Part shown: positions 8,134-15,149 of the stretch, piece after piece
How positions within the stretch are numbered: the first letter of the stretch is position 1
Layout of the letters: every line of letters begins with the position of its first letter
Origin: a virus
Direction: 5' to 3' (one strand)
Length of the DNA: 23,342 nucleotides
Virus record (IMG/VR): IMGVR_UViG_3300009790_000076
Coordinates: 1 to 23,342 of that record
The notes under the pieces: model-generated
What the model was told of the DNA's origin: nothing
The model's database searches: none
What the model saw: the letters and a program-made list of their open reading frames with translations, nothing else
Program-made: the position numbers and the translations under genes

Positions 8134-8619
8134 ATGTCTGATGAGGTCGAATACCAAGATGGCTGTATCCGCAACCTTGATACTCAAGACCTCATCGACA
8201 TCAACAGGTGGATGATTCAATCCTTTACCCCCCGCGAGCCGATAGGGGTTTTGAATCCTGAAAACCTAGAGATGGCCCAACAAAAGCCCACTGTCGTAAA
8301 GTACGTATGCCAAACTACCGACATGGCGCTTTTAGCAGCCGAGCTAATGCACGCCATCGCTCGCTTGCACGCATTCCATAACGCCAATAAAAGAACGGCA
8401 ATAGCATCGGCCATTATCTTTCTTCGAATGAATGGCTACCAATGCACCCCACCGGTCGCGGAAGGCCTAAATATTTGCGAAGGCATTGTACTCGGCCACT
8501 ATGAAACAGCCGAAGTAGCAGACTGGCTTGCCTCTCACTCATCCGCTTCAGATTCCGCAGGTCTTGCTCACGACACGATGTTTATGATTTTAGGTGAGCA
8601 CTTCGACGAGCAGGATTGA
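8134..8619 (+). CDS. doc: Doc/Fic-family toxin (161 aa)
   Basis: The core motif HAFHNANKRTA (H79 to A89) followed by SAIIFLRMNG matches the Doc signature HxFxxANKRTA. In P1 Doc this histidine and the NKR anion hole drive phosphorylation of elongation factor Tu, stopping translation. The N-terminal part (INRWMI, EPIGVLNPENLEMAQQ-P) fits the death-on-curing subfamily. The length is somewhat over the 126 residues of P1 Doc, the excess being a C-terminal tail rich in S, D and E. Two details stand out: position 83 is Asn where Fic enzymes usually have an acidic metal ligand, and Lys86 is the Doc-type residue rather than the Gly of AMP-transferring Fic enzymes. It is encoded opposite to all surrounding virion genes and is probably expressed from the promoter upstream of the antitoxin. 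Confidence 0.88.
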   Translation: MSDEVEYQDGCIRNLDTQDLIDINRWMIQSFTPREPIGVLNPENLEMAQQKPTVVKYVCQTTDMALLAAELMHAIARLHAFHNANKRTAIASAIIFLRMNGYQCTPPVAEGLNICEGIVLGHYETAEVADWLASHSSASDSAGLAHDTMFMILGEHFDEQD

Positions 8620-8625
8620 TTTAAC

Positions 8626-8664
8626 GCCCCAGCCGCCACCATTAAAGAAACAGTTGGCCGGGGC
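8626..8664. other. GC-rich hairpin between doc and the tail tube gene
   Basis: GCCCCAGCC at 8626-8634 pairs with GGCCGGGGC at 8656-8664 (9 bp, one mismatch or wobble, 21-nt loop) between two convergent genes. Neither strand has a T tract after the stem, so a standard intrinsic terminator is not supported. It may slow polymerase or mark an insertion boundary. Confidence 0.35.
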
Positions 8665-8670
8665 AGAGCC

Positions 8671-9423
8671 TTAGTCGAGCATGATCACTTCAAAGGGGCT
8701 GGCTTTGCCGGCGGGGGTACGCAGCGCACCACTCAGCTGACCATTGATAAACTCATCGCTCATCAGGTCGGTGGCTTCGGAAGCGTTCAGTACGGCTTCA
8801 TGCACGATCACCCGGGCCTTCTTGCCGGTGGCCAGGTTCTTGCCTTCCAGAATGATGTGGCGGGGTTTCTGGATTTCCGTGGCACCCAGCACCTGCGTGC
8901 CGGTCTCGCCGTTGTATCCGTAGTCCACTTCCACTTCTGTGGCGGCACCCGAGTTCAGCGCTTTGATGAGCCCGGCATCGGTGTCCACTTCCACGTCAGT
9001 ACCAACCGCCAGGTTGCTACTGCCGGTGGTTTCAGTCACCTGGACGCTTTGATCATCGATGTTCGCGTGCGCCAGCTTCACCCACTGCGCTTCGATCAAG
9101 GTGACGGTTTCCGCCGTTACCGTGCCCGCAGTAACACTGTGGGCAGCACTGGTGCCCCCCAGCGCTTCGGCCAGCAGTTCCGCTGGCAGGGAATCAAAGG
9201 TGATGGCCATTTGCGCCGGATCACCGGGAATGTTCACTACATCCAGCGCCTGGCCGTAGGTAGCGGGTTGCTTGGAAATCCGGTTGCGCGCTTCAGTGCT
9301 TGGCGGGGTGAGCTCAAAGCTGGGGACGTTGATGGGGCCATTGAATGCGCCGATAACGCCCTGCTCTACCGGGGCAATGTAGACCTTGCCGGCAAAGATG
9401 AGGCCGGTGTCCTGGTAAGACAT
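8671..9423 (-). CDS. Major tail tube protein (250 aa)
   Basis: ATG 9423 has AAAGGAG eight nt upstream, among the strongest ribosome sites here, as expected for a high-copy structural protein. The sequence is beta-rich with few cysteines, and has PAQMAITFDSLPAELLAEALGG near residues 68-90, a beta-rich central part (EVDTDAGLIKAL) and a C-terminal IVHEAVLNASEATDLM segment. Length (lambda gpV has 246 residues) and position after the tail terminator and before the tape measure support the tube assignment. I would expect homopolymerisation into stacked hexamers forming the tail tube. No sheath gene is seen, which supports a siphovirus. The gene normally followed by G/GT chaperones is instead followed by a reversed toxin-antitoxin module. 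Confidence 0.8.
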   Translation of the reverse strand: MSYQDTGLIFAGKVYIAPVEQGVIGAFNGPINVPSFELTPPSTEARNRISKQPATYGQALDVVNIPGDPAQMAITFDSLPAELLAEALGGTSAAHSVTAGTVTAETVTLIEAQWVKLAHANIDDQSVQVTETTGSSNLAVGTDVEVDTDAGLIKALNSGAATEVEVDYGYNGETGTQVLGATEIQKPRHIILEGKNLATGKKARVIVHEAVLNASEATDLMSDEFINGQLSGALRTPAGKASPFEVIMLD

Positions 9424-9462
9424 GCTGTTCTCCTTTGGCGCAGGGCGCCGATGGGTTGGGGT

Positions 9463-9927
9463 TTACGTTTTAGGTTCGAGGGTCATCTGGTAGCGAGCGG
9501 TGACGGTGAGCGCCACCCAAGCGACGGGATAACCGTCTTCGGGAATGTTGTATTCGGCATCGCCCACTTCACTGTCGAGCGCGTGGCCGTCGAGCTGTTC
9601 CGTGTTGTTGCGGTCGGCCAGGGCGTTTATCAGGTCGTGCAGGTGGCGTTGCAGTTTCAGGGCAACCCCTGCTTCGGCCTTTTCGGCCACGATGATCTGG
9701 TGTGACACTTCGCGCACCAGCCGCCCGCCACTGCTTTTACTGGCGCGGCGGTCATCACCCGGTTGCAGCGCGATAAACGGGAACGCCTGCTGCTGGTCCA
9801 TCACTAGCGCGTGGGCCAGCCAGCCTTCGTACAGTTCGGCGCCCGCATCGCTGCTGTAACCGTTTGCGGTGGTAATACTTTCTAGGCGCTGCCGGTACAC
9901 GCCATAAATGGCTTCGCTCGGGATCAT
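9463..9927 (-). CDS. Tail terminator protein, gpU-like (154 aa)
   Basis: The start ATG 9927 overlaps the gpZ-like stop as ATGA, so translation is coupled. The protein has an N-terminal helix (IYGVYRQRLESITTA), a central beta part with VREVSHQIIVAEKAEAG, a helix with LKLQRHLHDLINALA and a terminal strand (WVALTVTARYQMTLEP). Size and this alpha/beta order fit tail terminators such as lambda gpU, which cap the tube once it reaches tape-measure length and bind the head connector. The assignment rests mainly on synteny (FII-Z-U-tube order as in lambda) and general fold pattern rather than a signature motif. Confidence 0.75.
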   Translation of the reverse strand: MIPSEAIYGVYRQRLESITTANGYSSDAGAELYEGWLAHALVMDQQQAFPFIALQPGDDRRASKSSGGRLVREVSHQIIVAEKAEAGVALKLQRHLHDLINALADRNNTEQLDGHALDSEVGDAEYNIPEDGYPVAWVALTVTARYQMTLEPKT

Positions 9928-10511
9928 TCAAATAGCTCCAGCAGCCGACCAGCAACCACTCGCGTCATGTGGTCCTTTAGTTCTGGGGAGAGGTCATGGC
10001 GCACGGTCTGGAATACTTGGCTCACACTCGGCCCATGCAAAACTTTATAGTTATCGCGGCCCTTCCCTGTCCGAACAGCAATACCCAGCGCCCCGCTGCC
10101 GCGAAGGCCCGGCACGTAGAAAAATCCGGCGGCCGCATAGCTGCTGCCTGGTTTAACCTTGCCTCTTATGCCCCCGTGCTTAGTGCTACCCTTTCCGCGC
10201 CCTGGATGTTTCTTCGGGACACGAATTCCTCTGTTCTCGAAACGAGAAAGCAGCACTCCACGCTTTGTGGCCTGAACACCGGCCTCCCATGACTTTCCTT
10301 TCTGAATGGGCGGAAAGACACGAAGATGCCGAGCAACATAGGACCGGCTCAATGCAACTTGGCTGCTAATCCTGGACACGGACTGCTCACGAGCGAATTT
10401 GGATGTTTCGCTAAGAACGCTCTGAATTGCCACCGCGCTATGCTTCCCACCTATCTGGGCAATCGCATCAAGCACGATCTTCATGTCTCGGCTTGTTCTG
10501 GGGGTGCTCAT
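9924..10511 (-). CDS. Minor tail protein Z-like (195 aa)
   Basis: I start the gene at ATG 10511, which overlaps the previous stop (ATGA) and follows a very strong GGAGGTGA site. An upstream in-frame extension is only antisense-like sequence. The protein is basic throughout, with SETSKFAREQSVSRISSQVALSRSYVARHL, split here as an AREQSVSRI helix and a YVARHLRVF segment, then RFENRGIRVP and a GRGKGSTKHGG linker. The C-terminal part (SPELKDHMTRVVAGRLLELFE) is helical. This layout matches lambda gpZ, a minor tail protein needed at the head-proximal tail end for infectivity. The neighbours U and FII on either side are in lambda order. Confidence 0.78.
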   Translation of the reverse strand: MSTPRTSRDMKIVLDAIAQIGGKHSAVAIQSVLSETSKFAREQSVSRISSQVALSRSYVARHLRVFPPIQKGKSWEAGVQATKRGVLLSRFENRGIRVPKKHPGRGKGSTKHGGIRGKVKPGSSYAAAGFFYVPGLRGSGALGIAVRTGKGRDNYKVLHGPSVSQVFQTVRHDLSPELKDHMTRVVAGRLLELFE

Positions 10512-10825
10512 TGGGTCACCTCCACCACCAAGGTGGTGTCGTTGTCGCGCTCCAGGGTGTGCACCGTCCAGACCTTCCCTTTCATCGTGATCTTGTCGCC
10601 CCGGCGCGGGTACGGCCACGCAGCTTTGGGGTACTCGATATAAATCAGGGTGGCGATCAGGGCGTTCATGTCGTCGCGCACGTCGTCGTAATCCAGGGTG
10701 GCGACGGTTTCCGGGCTAGTGCCCCGCTCCGGCTTCAGTGGCCCGGCCGTGATGGTGGCCGGGTCACCGTAGAAATTGAAAACGGCGCCATCCAGCGCCG
10801 TTTTGTAGCCATCGAACTGGCTCAT
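10508..10825 (-). CDS. Head-tail connector, lambda FII-like (105 aa)
   Basis: The start is ATG 10825, two nt after the cement-protein stop; an upstream in-frame TTG at 10858 would overlap that gene without need. The sequence shows the gpFII-like order: an N-terminal segment (SQFDGYKTALDGAVFNFYG), PATITAG, a central loop, then YPRRGDKITMKGKVWTVHTLE and TLVVEVTQ, corresponding to the small beta barrel that joins head to tail. FII-family proteins form a ring on the portal or gpW and present a surface for the tail terminator. It overlaps the gpZ-like gene by 4 nt. Function is inferred from the fold pattern and conserved gene order. Confidence 0.75.
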   Translation of the reverse strand: MSQFDGYKTALDGAVFNFYGDPATITAGPLKPERGTSPETVATLDYDDVRDDMNALIATLIYIEYPKAAWPYPRRGDKITMKGKVWTVHTLERDNDTTLVVEVTQ

Positions 10826-10827
10826 GG

Positions 10828-11154
10828 TTAGAAGCTGCTGTTCAGACGCACGCGGCAAACGACGTCACCATTCACACCGCCTTCCACAAACACGCCTACG
10901 GCGGTGTTGTCAGTGGATACGGTGGTGATTTTGCTGCCGTTCCAGTAAGCAGGATCGCCCACTTCAGGTTCGTCGGCAGTGGTTTTGGGAAGCTCGAACA
11001 CGCCACCGGTTTTCAGGGTGAGCTCTTCGTTGGCAGCCGCGTCATGCAACGCCACACCAAACAGAGAACCCATAACAACCAGGTCACCAGAGGCGGCCAG
11101 GGCGGCAGCAATGACGGTGATGTTCTCGCCACGCTGGATGAAGTTTTTAGCCAT
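10828..11154 (-). CDS. Capsid cement/decoration protein, DUF2190-like (108 aa)
   Basis: ATG 11154 follows AAAGG at about eight nt. The protein begins MAKNFIQRGENITVIAAA and continues with GDLVVMGSLFGVALHDAAANEE, PAYWNGSKITTV and a C-terminal VFVEGGVNGDVVCRVRL. This is the usual order of DUF2190 proteins, small beta-rich products encoded next to capsid genes and described as capsid cement or decoration proteins in several phages. The strong ribosome site fits high copy number. It lies 90 nt after the capsid fusion gene, separated by two hairpins. In lambda terms it occupies a D-like role, though D lies before E there. Confidence 0.85.
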   Translation of the reverse strand: MAKNFIQRGENITVIAAALAASGDLVVMGSLFGVALHDAAANEELTLKTGGVFELPKTTADEPEVGDPAYWNGSKITTVSTDNTAVGVFVEGGVNGDVVCRVRLNSSF

Positions 11155-11168
11155 GATTGCACCTTTGC

Positions 11169-11221
11169 ATCCCTCGTCGGGATAGATGGGTAAATTAGGT
11201 GCGGGCCCCGAAGGGCACCGC
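11169..11221 (-). other. Intercistronic hairpins between capsid and cement genes
   Basis: On the minus strand, 11221-11201 folds as GCGG-T-GCCC-TTCG-GGGC-CCGC, a bulged 8-bp stem with a stable UUCG loop. A second small stem (ATCCC/GGGAT, 5-nt loop) lies at 11183-11169, just before the cement-gene ribosome site. No T tract follows either, so transcription termination is unlikely. RNA processing, message protection or differential expression are possible. Confidence 0.45.
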
Positions 11222-11244
11222 GGGGAGAGAGGGTTTAGCCGGGG

Positions 11245-13452
11245 TTATTGCCCGGCGTTTTTGAACAGGCCACGGTGATCGATGACGCCGGCACCGAAGT
11301 CCAGACGCGCTTTGATCTTCACGCCATCCACGTCGAAGCCCTGCTGGGTTTCGATGTACACACCTTCTTCACCAGTGAGGTAGGCGTATTCGATGGTATC
11401 GATACGGGACGGCGCAGCCGCCAGATACCAAGAAGATTCACTCTTCTCATCCAAGCGCGGCTCAACGATAACCGTGAGGGTGCCCGCGAACGGGTTCACG
11501 TCGCTGGACTTCGCGCTGAGGATTTCCGCAACGATCTGCTGGGCCTTGGTTTCCAGTGCCGCCGGCACAATCAGGAATTCCGCCTGCAGGTTCAGTGGGC
11601 GCTTGCTTTTAACGCCTTTCTGCAGACGCAATTGCTTGCGGCCCTCAGAGAGCGTTTCCACACTCAGAGCCCCGGCAGTGCCCAGGTTGTTGTGGCTGGC
11701 ATGGAACAGGGTGACGTTATCAGCCATTTTCACGTTCTCGGTGATCAAGGCCCACACTGTGTTGCTTTCCAGTTCCGCAGCGCTGGCACCAAAGGCCGCT
11801 GGCACCCGGCTGAAAGCGTCCAGGTCATCGTTAATGATGGTCTGGCGGGTCAGGGCGATGATCTTGCCGTAGGTTTCCAGCTTGTAACGCTGGTTGTCTT
11901 CACCCATGGAGCCATATTTGTATTCACCGGCTTCATTGACCTTCTCCAGCTCGGGCGCATCACCCAGCTGCGCCCGGTTAATGAACTTGAAGTCGCTGGC
12001 GCTGGATTGGCGGCAGAATGCCTTGAACGTCTGCGGTGCCGCTTCATACCCGGCACGCAGGGTTTTGTTCGCCACATCCGCCAGGATGGCCGGGAAGTCG
12101 TCGGTGGAGTGCATGGCTTTGGCGGCGATTTCCATGCCAGTCATGCCACGGGTGGAGCCCCCGCCCGCGTGGATCACTTCCGCAGCCATATTCAGCAGGT
12201 TCATGCCACGAAAGTCGCGCGCTTCATCCGGCAGCTGGTTAGCCCCCGGGTTAACGCGATTCATCAACGCTGCCACCATGCCGGCACGCAATGCTTCACC
12301 GTTGTGACCGACCACAACATGACCACCGGGCACGGTGTTCTGGCTGCGGGTGGCCAGCAGGTTCAGCACCTCGTTGCGGGCATCCGCCACGGTGGTGCCG
12401 CTGTCGATCATGCGGTTCAGGTCCGCTTCTTCGACACGGTGGGTGGATGCCAAGGCGCGCAGCTCGCTGACGCGGGTGCGCTCTTGGGCGATGGCTTGGG
12501 TAGCCACTTCGCCCGCGTTCTGGGCTTCGGCTGCCGGTACCGGCGGCGGGTCGTTACGGGTACCACGGTTCTGGGCACCAGCGGCGGCCAGGGGTGGCTC
12601 CTCTTCTTCCTCGCCACCACCGGCAGCTGCAGCGGCCTGGGCTTTGGCTTCAGCGGCAGCCACACGGACTTCCAGCTGCTCATTGGTTTCGCCGGCATGA
12701 CGGGACAGGCCCACCGCCTTCGCGCGTTGTTCGAGAGTCATAACAGTACCTTTCGGGTTGGTGTGTGCGGCAGCGGTGGCCGCCGTGATTTGGCCCGAAG
12801 CGGGCCGGTGATACAGGTTGACTGCGCCAGCTGGCGCATTCTGGAATGCGGCGAGATCTGCCTGGGCGACAGCCTGCACCGGTTCAATCAATTCATCGGC
12901 AAAGCCCAGTTCTACGGCTTGCTCACCGTTCAGCCAGGTTTCTGCCGCCATCATGGCTTTGAGGGTGTCTTTATCCAGGCCGGTTTTGGTGGCGTAGATG
13001 TTGGCCAGGGTGTCTTCAAACTGGTCATACACATCGGCCGTGCGCCGGTGGTCGTCCGCCTCACCCAAGCTTGGGCCGCTGGGCTTGTGGATCATGATGA
13101 AAGCGTTGGCCGGGATGCGGACCACGTCGCCTGCCATGGCGATAACGCTGGCCATGCTGAGCGCGATGCCATCAATGGTGACTTCTACACGGCGCTCGCT
13201 GTTGGCTAGCGCGTTATAGATGGCGAGGCCTTCAGTGATCTGGCCGCCTTCACTGTGAATCCGCACAGGCAGCGGGCCATCGTTCAGGGCTTCCACTTCA
13301 CGCACGATGGTCATGGCGTCGAGGCCATCCCACCAATCACCGATGACGCCGTAGAGCAGCAGCTCGCCTTTGGCGTTGATCTGGTTTGTTGCAGACAAAG
13401 CGAGTCCGCCGTTGACCGCTTGGGCCAACGCTTTCAGTTTCCATTTAGGCAT
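11245..13452 (-). CDS. ClpP-like prohead protease / major capsid protein fusion (735 aa)
   Basis: ATG 13452 has GGAG seven nt upstream. Residues 1-200 are a ClpP-type serine protease: nucleophile Ser99 in GIALSMAS, His122 in FIMIHKPSG and Asp186 in AVELGFADEL, aligning with the ClpP Ser97/His122/Asp171 triad. Residues 238-370 are alanine-, glutamine- and glutamate-rich with EEEEE, a likely scaffold region. Residues about 380-735 are the capsid domain, with NRAQLGDAPELEKVNEAGEY, IIALTRQTIINDDLDAFSRV and a C-terminal beta part (IVEPRLDEKSESSWYLAA). Such protease/capsid fusions are known in other prophages. The protease presumably cleaves the scaffold during prohead maturation, releasing capsid subunits. 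An internal start at 12741 may yield an un-proteolytic scaffold-capsid form. It lies between portal and cement genes. Confidence 0.92.
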   Translation of the reverse strand: MPKWKLKALAQAVNGGLALSATNQINAKGELLLYGVIGDWWDGLDAMTIVREVEALNDGPLPVRIHSEGGQITEGLAIYNALANSERRVEVTIDGIALSMASVIAMAGDVVRIPANAFIMIHKPSGPSLGEADDHRRTADVYDQFEDTLANIYATKTGLDKDTLKAMMAAETWLNGEQAVELGFADELIEPVQAVAQADLAAFQNAPAGAVNLYHRPASGQITAATAAAHTNPKGTVMTLEQRAKAVGLSRHAGETNEQLEVRVAAAEAKAQAAAAAGGGEEEEEPPLAAAGAQNRGTRNDPPPVPAAEAQNAGEVATQAIAQERTRVSELRALASTHRVEEADLNRMIDSGTTVADARNEVLNLLATRSQNTVPGGHVVVGHNGEALRAGMVAALMNRVNPGANQLPDEARDFRGMNLLNMAAEVIHAGGGSTRGMTGMEIAAKAMHSTDDFPAILADVANKTLRAGYEAAPQTFKAFCRQSSASDFKFINRAQLGDAPELEKVNEAGEYKYGSMGEDNQRYKLETYGKIIALTRQTIINDDLDAFSRVPAAFGASAAELESNTVWALITENVKMADNVTLFHASHNNLGTAGALSVETLSEGRKQLRLQKGVKSKRPLNLQAEFLIVPAALETKAQQIVAEILSAKSSDVNPFAGTLTVIVEPRLDEKSESSWYLAAAPSRIDTIEYAYLTGEEGVYIETQQGFDVDGVKIKARLDFGAGVIDHRGLFKNAGQ
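12739..12754 (-). promoter_or_regulatory. Internal ribosome site and ATG within the protease-capsid gene
   Basis: GAAAGG at 12754-12749 lies seven nt upstream of an in-frame ATG (12741-12739, Met238, MTLEQRAK), exactly at the junction between protease and scaffold regions. Lambda makes Nu3 scaffold from an in-frame start inside C, so a nested scaffold-capsid product of 498 residues is plausible here. Confidence 0.5.
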
Positions 13453-13464
13453 GGGGTGCTCCGG

Positions 13465-14937
13465 TTATTCGTCGCCGGGTTCGGGGTATGCCGCGCCGGG
13501 GGCACGGGCCTGGGTAACGCCGGCATCACTCACGCGGCCTGCATCGGTGGTAACGATAATGCCGTCACGGTTGAGGCTGTCGCGTTCTTGTTTGATTTCG
13601 GCGAACACGTCTTCGGGCTCAAAGCCCATGGAGCGGATCTGTTCGGATAGCGAGCCCAGGCCTGCGCGAACCATGTGGACAATCGGCGGAATTTCCCGCG
13701 AGGGGTCGATCATTTCACGGCGTGGCGGGGTCCATTCCCAGCGCACGGGCTGCTTGATTTCACCGACCAGCATGGCCGCCTGGTTGAACCATTCGCCCAC
13801 GCCTTGGCATACCGTGGGGATCAACGATGCCCAGCGGTATTGCTCCACGTTGCGGGTGAATTCCAGGTGCCCCATGCGCCCGCTGCTAAAATTCACGCGC
13901 TCCAGGTTGCCGGTGAGCGCGGCGAACGGTACGCCGTAGGCGATGGCGATGGCGTGTTGTTCAACGCTAACGAATTCACCATGGCCGGATACGCTGGGCG
14001 GGTTGTTGAAGCGCACGTCTTCGCCGCCTTTCAGGCGCGGGAACATGCCGGGCTCCAGCTTTTCTGGCAGCACGTCGCCTTTGCGATCGTTGTCGCCTTC
14101 TGTCTCCACGACGACCCCCACCAGGCAGGCGGCGCTTTTGGCGGCCTCGATGCGGGCATCTTGGTAATCGTCCAGGTTCTTCATGCGCATGATGGCGGCG
14201 GTGCCACGCGGCACGCCGCGCACTTGCCCTGGGCGCAGCATTTCAAACAGATGGATCACATCCGCCGCCGGCGTGAGCTTGCTGGCGCTGAAACCGCCCA
14301 GCGCATCACCGGGGTGGCTGGTGTGCAGCCAGTAGCCCACGCGCTGGTGCTGCGCGTTGAACTGCACGCCTTGCACGGCGTAGCCGCCATTCATCTGGCC
14401 GTTTTTGGTGTGATCCAGAGAATAACCTTCCAACAACCGCAGCTTGAGCGGCACTTTCAGGGCGGGGTCTCTGTCGGTCACACGCACGATAATCGCATCG
14501 CCGCTTTCTACAGCGGTGCGCACGGCCAAGGCTTGCAGGCCGTACAGGTTATGCCGGCCGTCATAGTCGATGGCCGTGCTCTCGCACCAATTCAGCATGG
14601 TGCGCTGGAGCGGTTTCTTTTCTTCAGCATCGCTCACCAGCGCACTGGGGCGGATGCCAGTGCCAACGATGTTGGTGGTGAGCACCCGCACTGCGCTGGC
14701 GGCATACGGGTTGTTTCGCACCAGCTCACGGTGCCGGGCACGCAGCAGTGGGAGCGCGGCGCGGCTTTCAGCGTTGGCGCTGCTATCGCTGCCCCGTGTC
14801 CAGGTGTTGCGCCGGCCTTTGCCAGCACCGTCGTAGCCGTTCACTGCGCGCAGGCGATCCGTTACCACGCGGGCACGGGTGCGGCGGGCTTCGGCTTCCG
14901 GGGCAAAGAACCCGATGGGGCGGTCCAGCCAGCTCAT
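13465..14937 (-). CDS. Portal protein, lambda gpB family (490 aa)
   Basis: ATG 14937 overlaps the gpW stop as ATGA. The N-terminal half carries hallmarks of the lambda-type portal: ALPLLRARHRELVRNNPYAASAVRVLTTNIVGTGI (seen here as RHRELVRNNPYAASAV and LTTNIVGTGIRP), WCESTAIDYDGRHNLYGLQ, SGDAIIVRV and VIHLFEMLRPGQVRGVP. The C-terminal half has HAIAIAYGVPFAALTGNL and SSGRMGHLEFTRNVEQYRW. Portals form the dodecameric DNA gate at one capsid vertex and dock the terminase and the gpW connector. Length and order (W, then B, then protease/capsid) match lambda. The C-terminus is proline- and acid-rich. Confidence in family is high. Confidence 0.95.
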   Translation of the reverse strand: MSWLDRPIGFFAPEAEARRTRARVVTDRLRAVNGYDGAGKGRRNTWTRGSDSSANAESRAALPLLRARHRELVRNNPYAASAVRVLTTNIVGTGIRPSALVSDAEEKKPLQRTMLNWCESTAIDYDGRHNLYGLQALAVRTAVESGDAIIVRVTDRDPALKVPLKLRLLEGYSLDHTKNGQMNGGYAVQGVQFNAQHQRVGYWLHTSHPGDALGGFSASKLTPAADVIHLFEMLRPGQVRGVPRGTAAIMRMKNLDDYQDARIEAAKSAACLVGVVVETEGDNDRKGDVLPEKLEPGMFPRLKGGEDVRFNNPPSVSGHGEFVSVEQHAIAIAYGVPFAALTGNLERVNFSSGRMGHLEFTRNVEQYRWASLIPTVCQGVGEWFNQAAMLVGEIKQPVRWEWTPPRREMIDPSREIPPIVHMVRAGLGSLSEQIRSMGFEPEDVFAEIKQERDSLNRDGIIVTTDAGRVSDAGVTQARAPGAAYPEPGDE

Positions 14938-15143
14938 TGGTACCCCCGGTCAAACGTGGGGGCATACGCCCGGTGTTGGCCACCGGCGTTTGGGCCCTTC
15001 ACACTTTTGCGGATCATGTCGCGCACACGAATCATGTCATCGAGGCTGCGGAATTCCGTGGTCTTACCGTTGTGCGTAATGCGCAGGGTGCCTGTGGCAA
15101 TCGCGGCTTCAATGCGATCCAGATCTGCTTGCGTGTAAGCCAT
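14934..15143 (-). CDS. Head-tail joining protein gpW-like (69 aa)
   Basis: The start ATG 15143 is six nt after the large terminase stop. The protein shows the gpW pattern: helix TQADLDRIEAAIATG, beta hairpin LRITHNGKTTEFR, then helix SLDDMIRVRDMIRKSV and a short disordered tail. Lambda gpW has 68 residues with the same alpha-beta-beta-alpha order and sits between terminase and portal genes, as here. It binds the portal after packaging and gives the platform for the FII protein. It ends overlapping the portal start by 4 nt. Confidence 0.92.
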   Translation of the reverse strand: MAYTQADLDRIEAAIATGTLRITHNGKTTEFRSLDDMIRVRDMIRKSVKGPNAGGQHRAYAPTFDRGYQ

Positions 15144-15149
15144 GGGCGG

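Noticed and set aside
8217-8414. Minus-strand 65-codon frame as a tail chaperone
   Set aside because: It is antisense to the Doc catalytic motif, has no ribosome site, and is far too short and hydrophobic for a G-type chaperone.
11248-13209. 653-codon plus-strand open frame antisense to the capsid fusion
   Set aside because: The product is histidine-, glycine- and valine-rich with no domain, as expected opposite a GC-biased coding gene. No ribosome site or promoter is evident.
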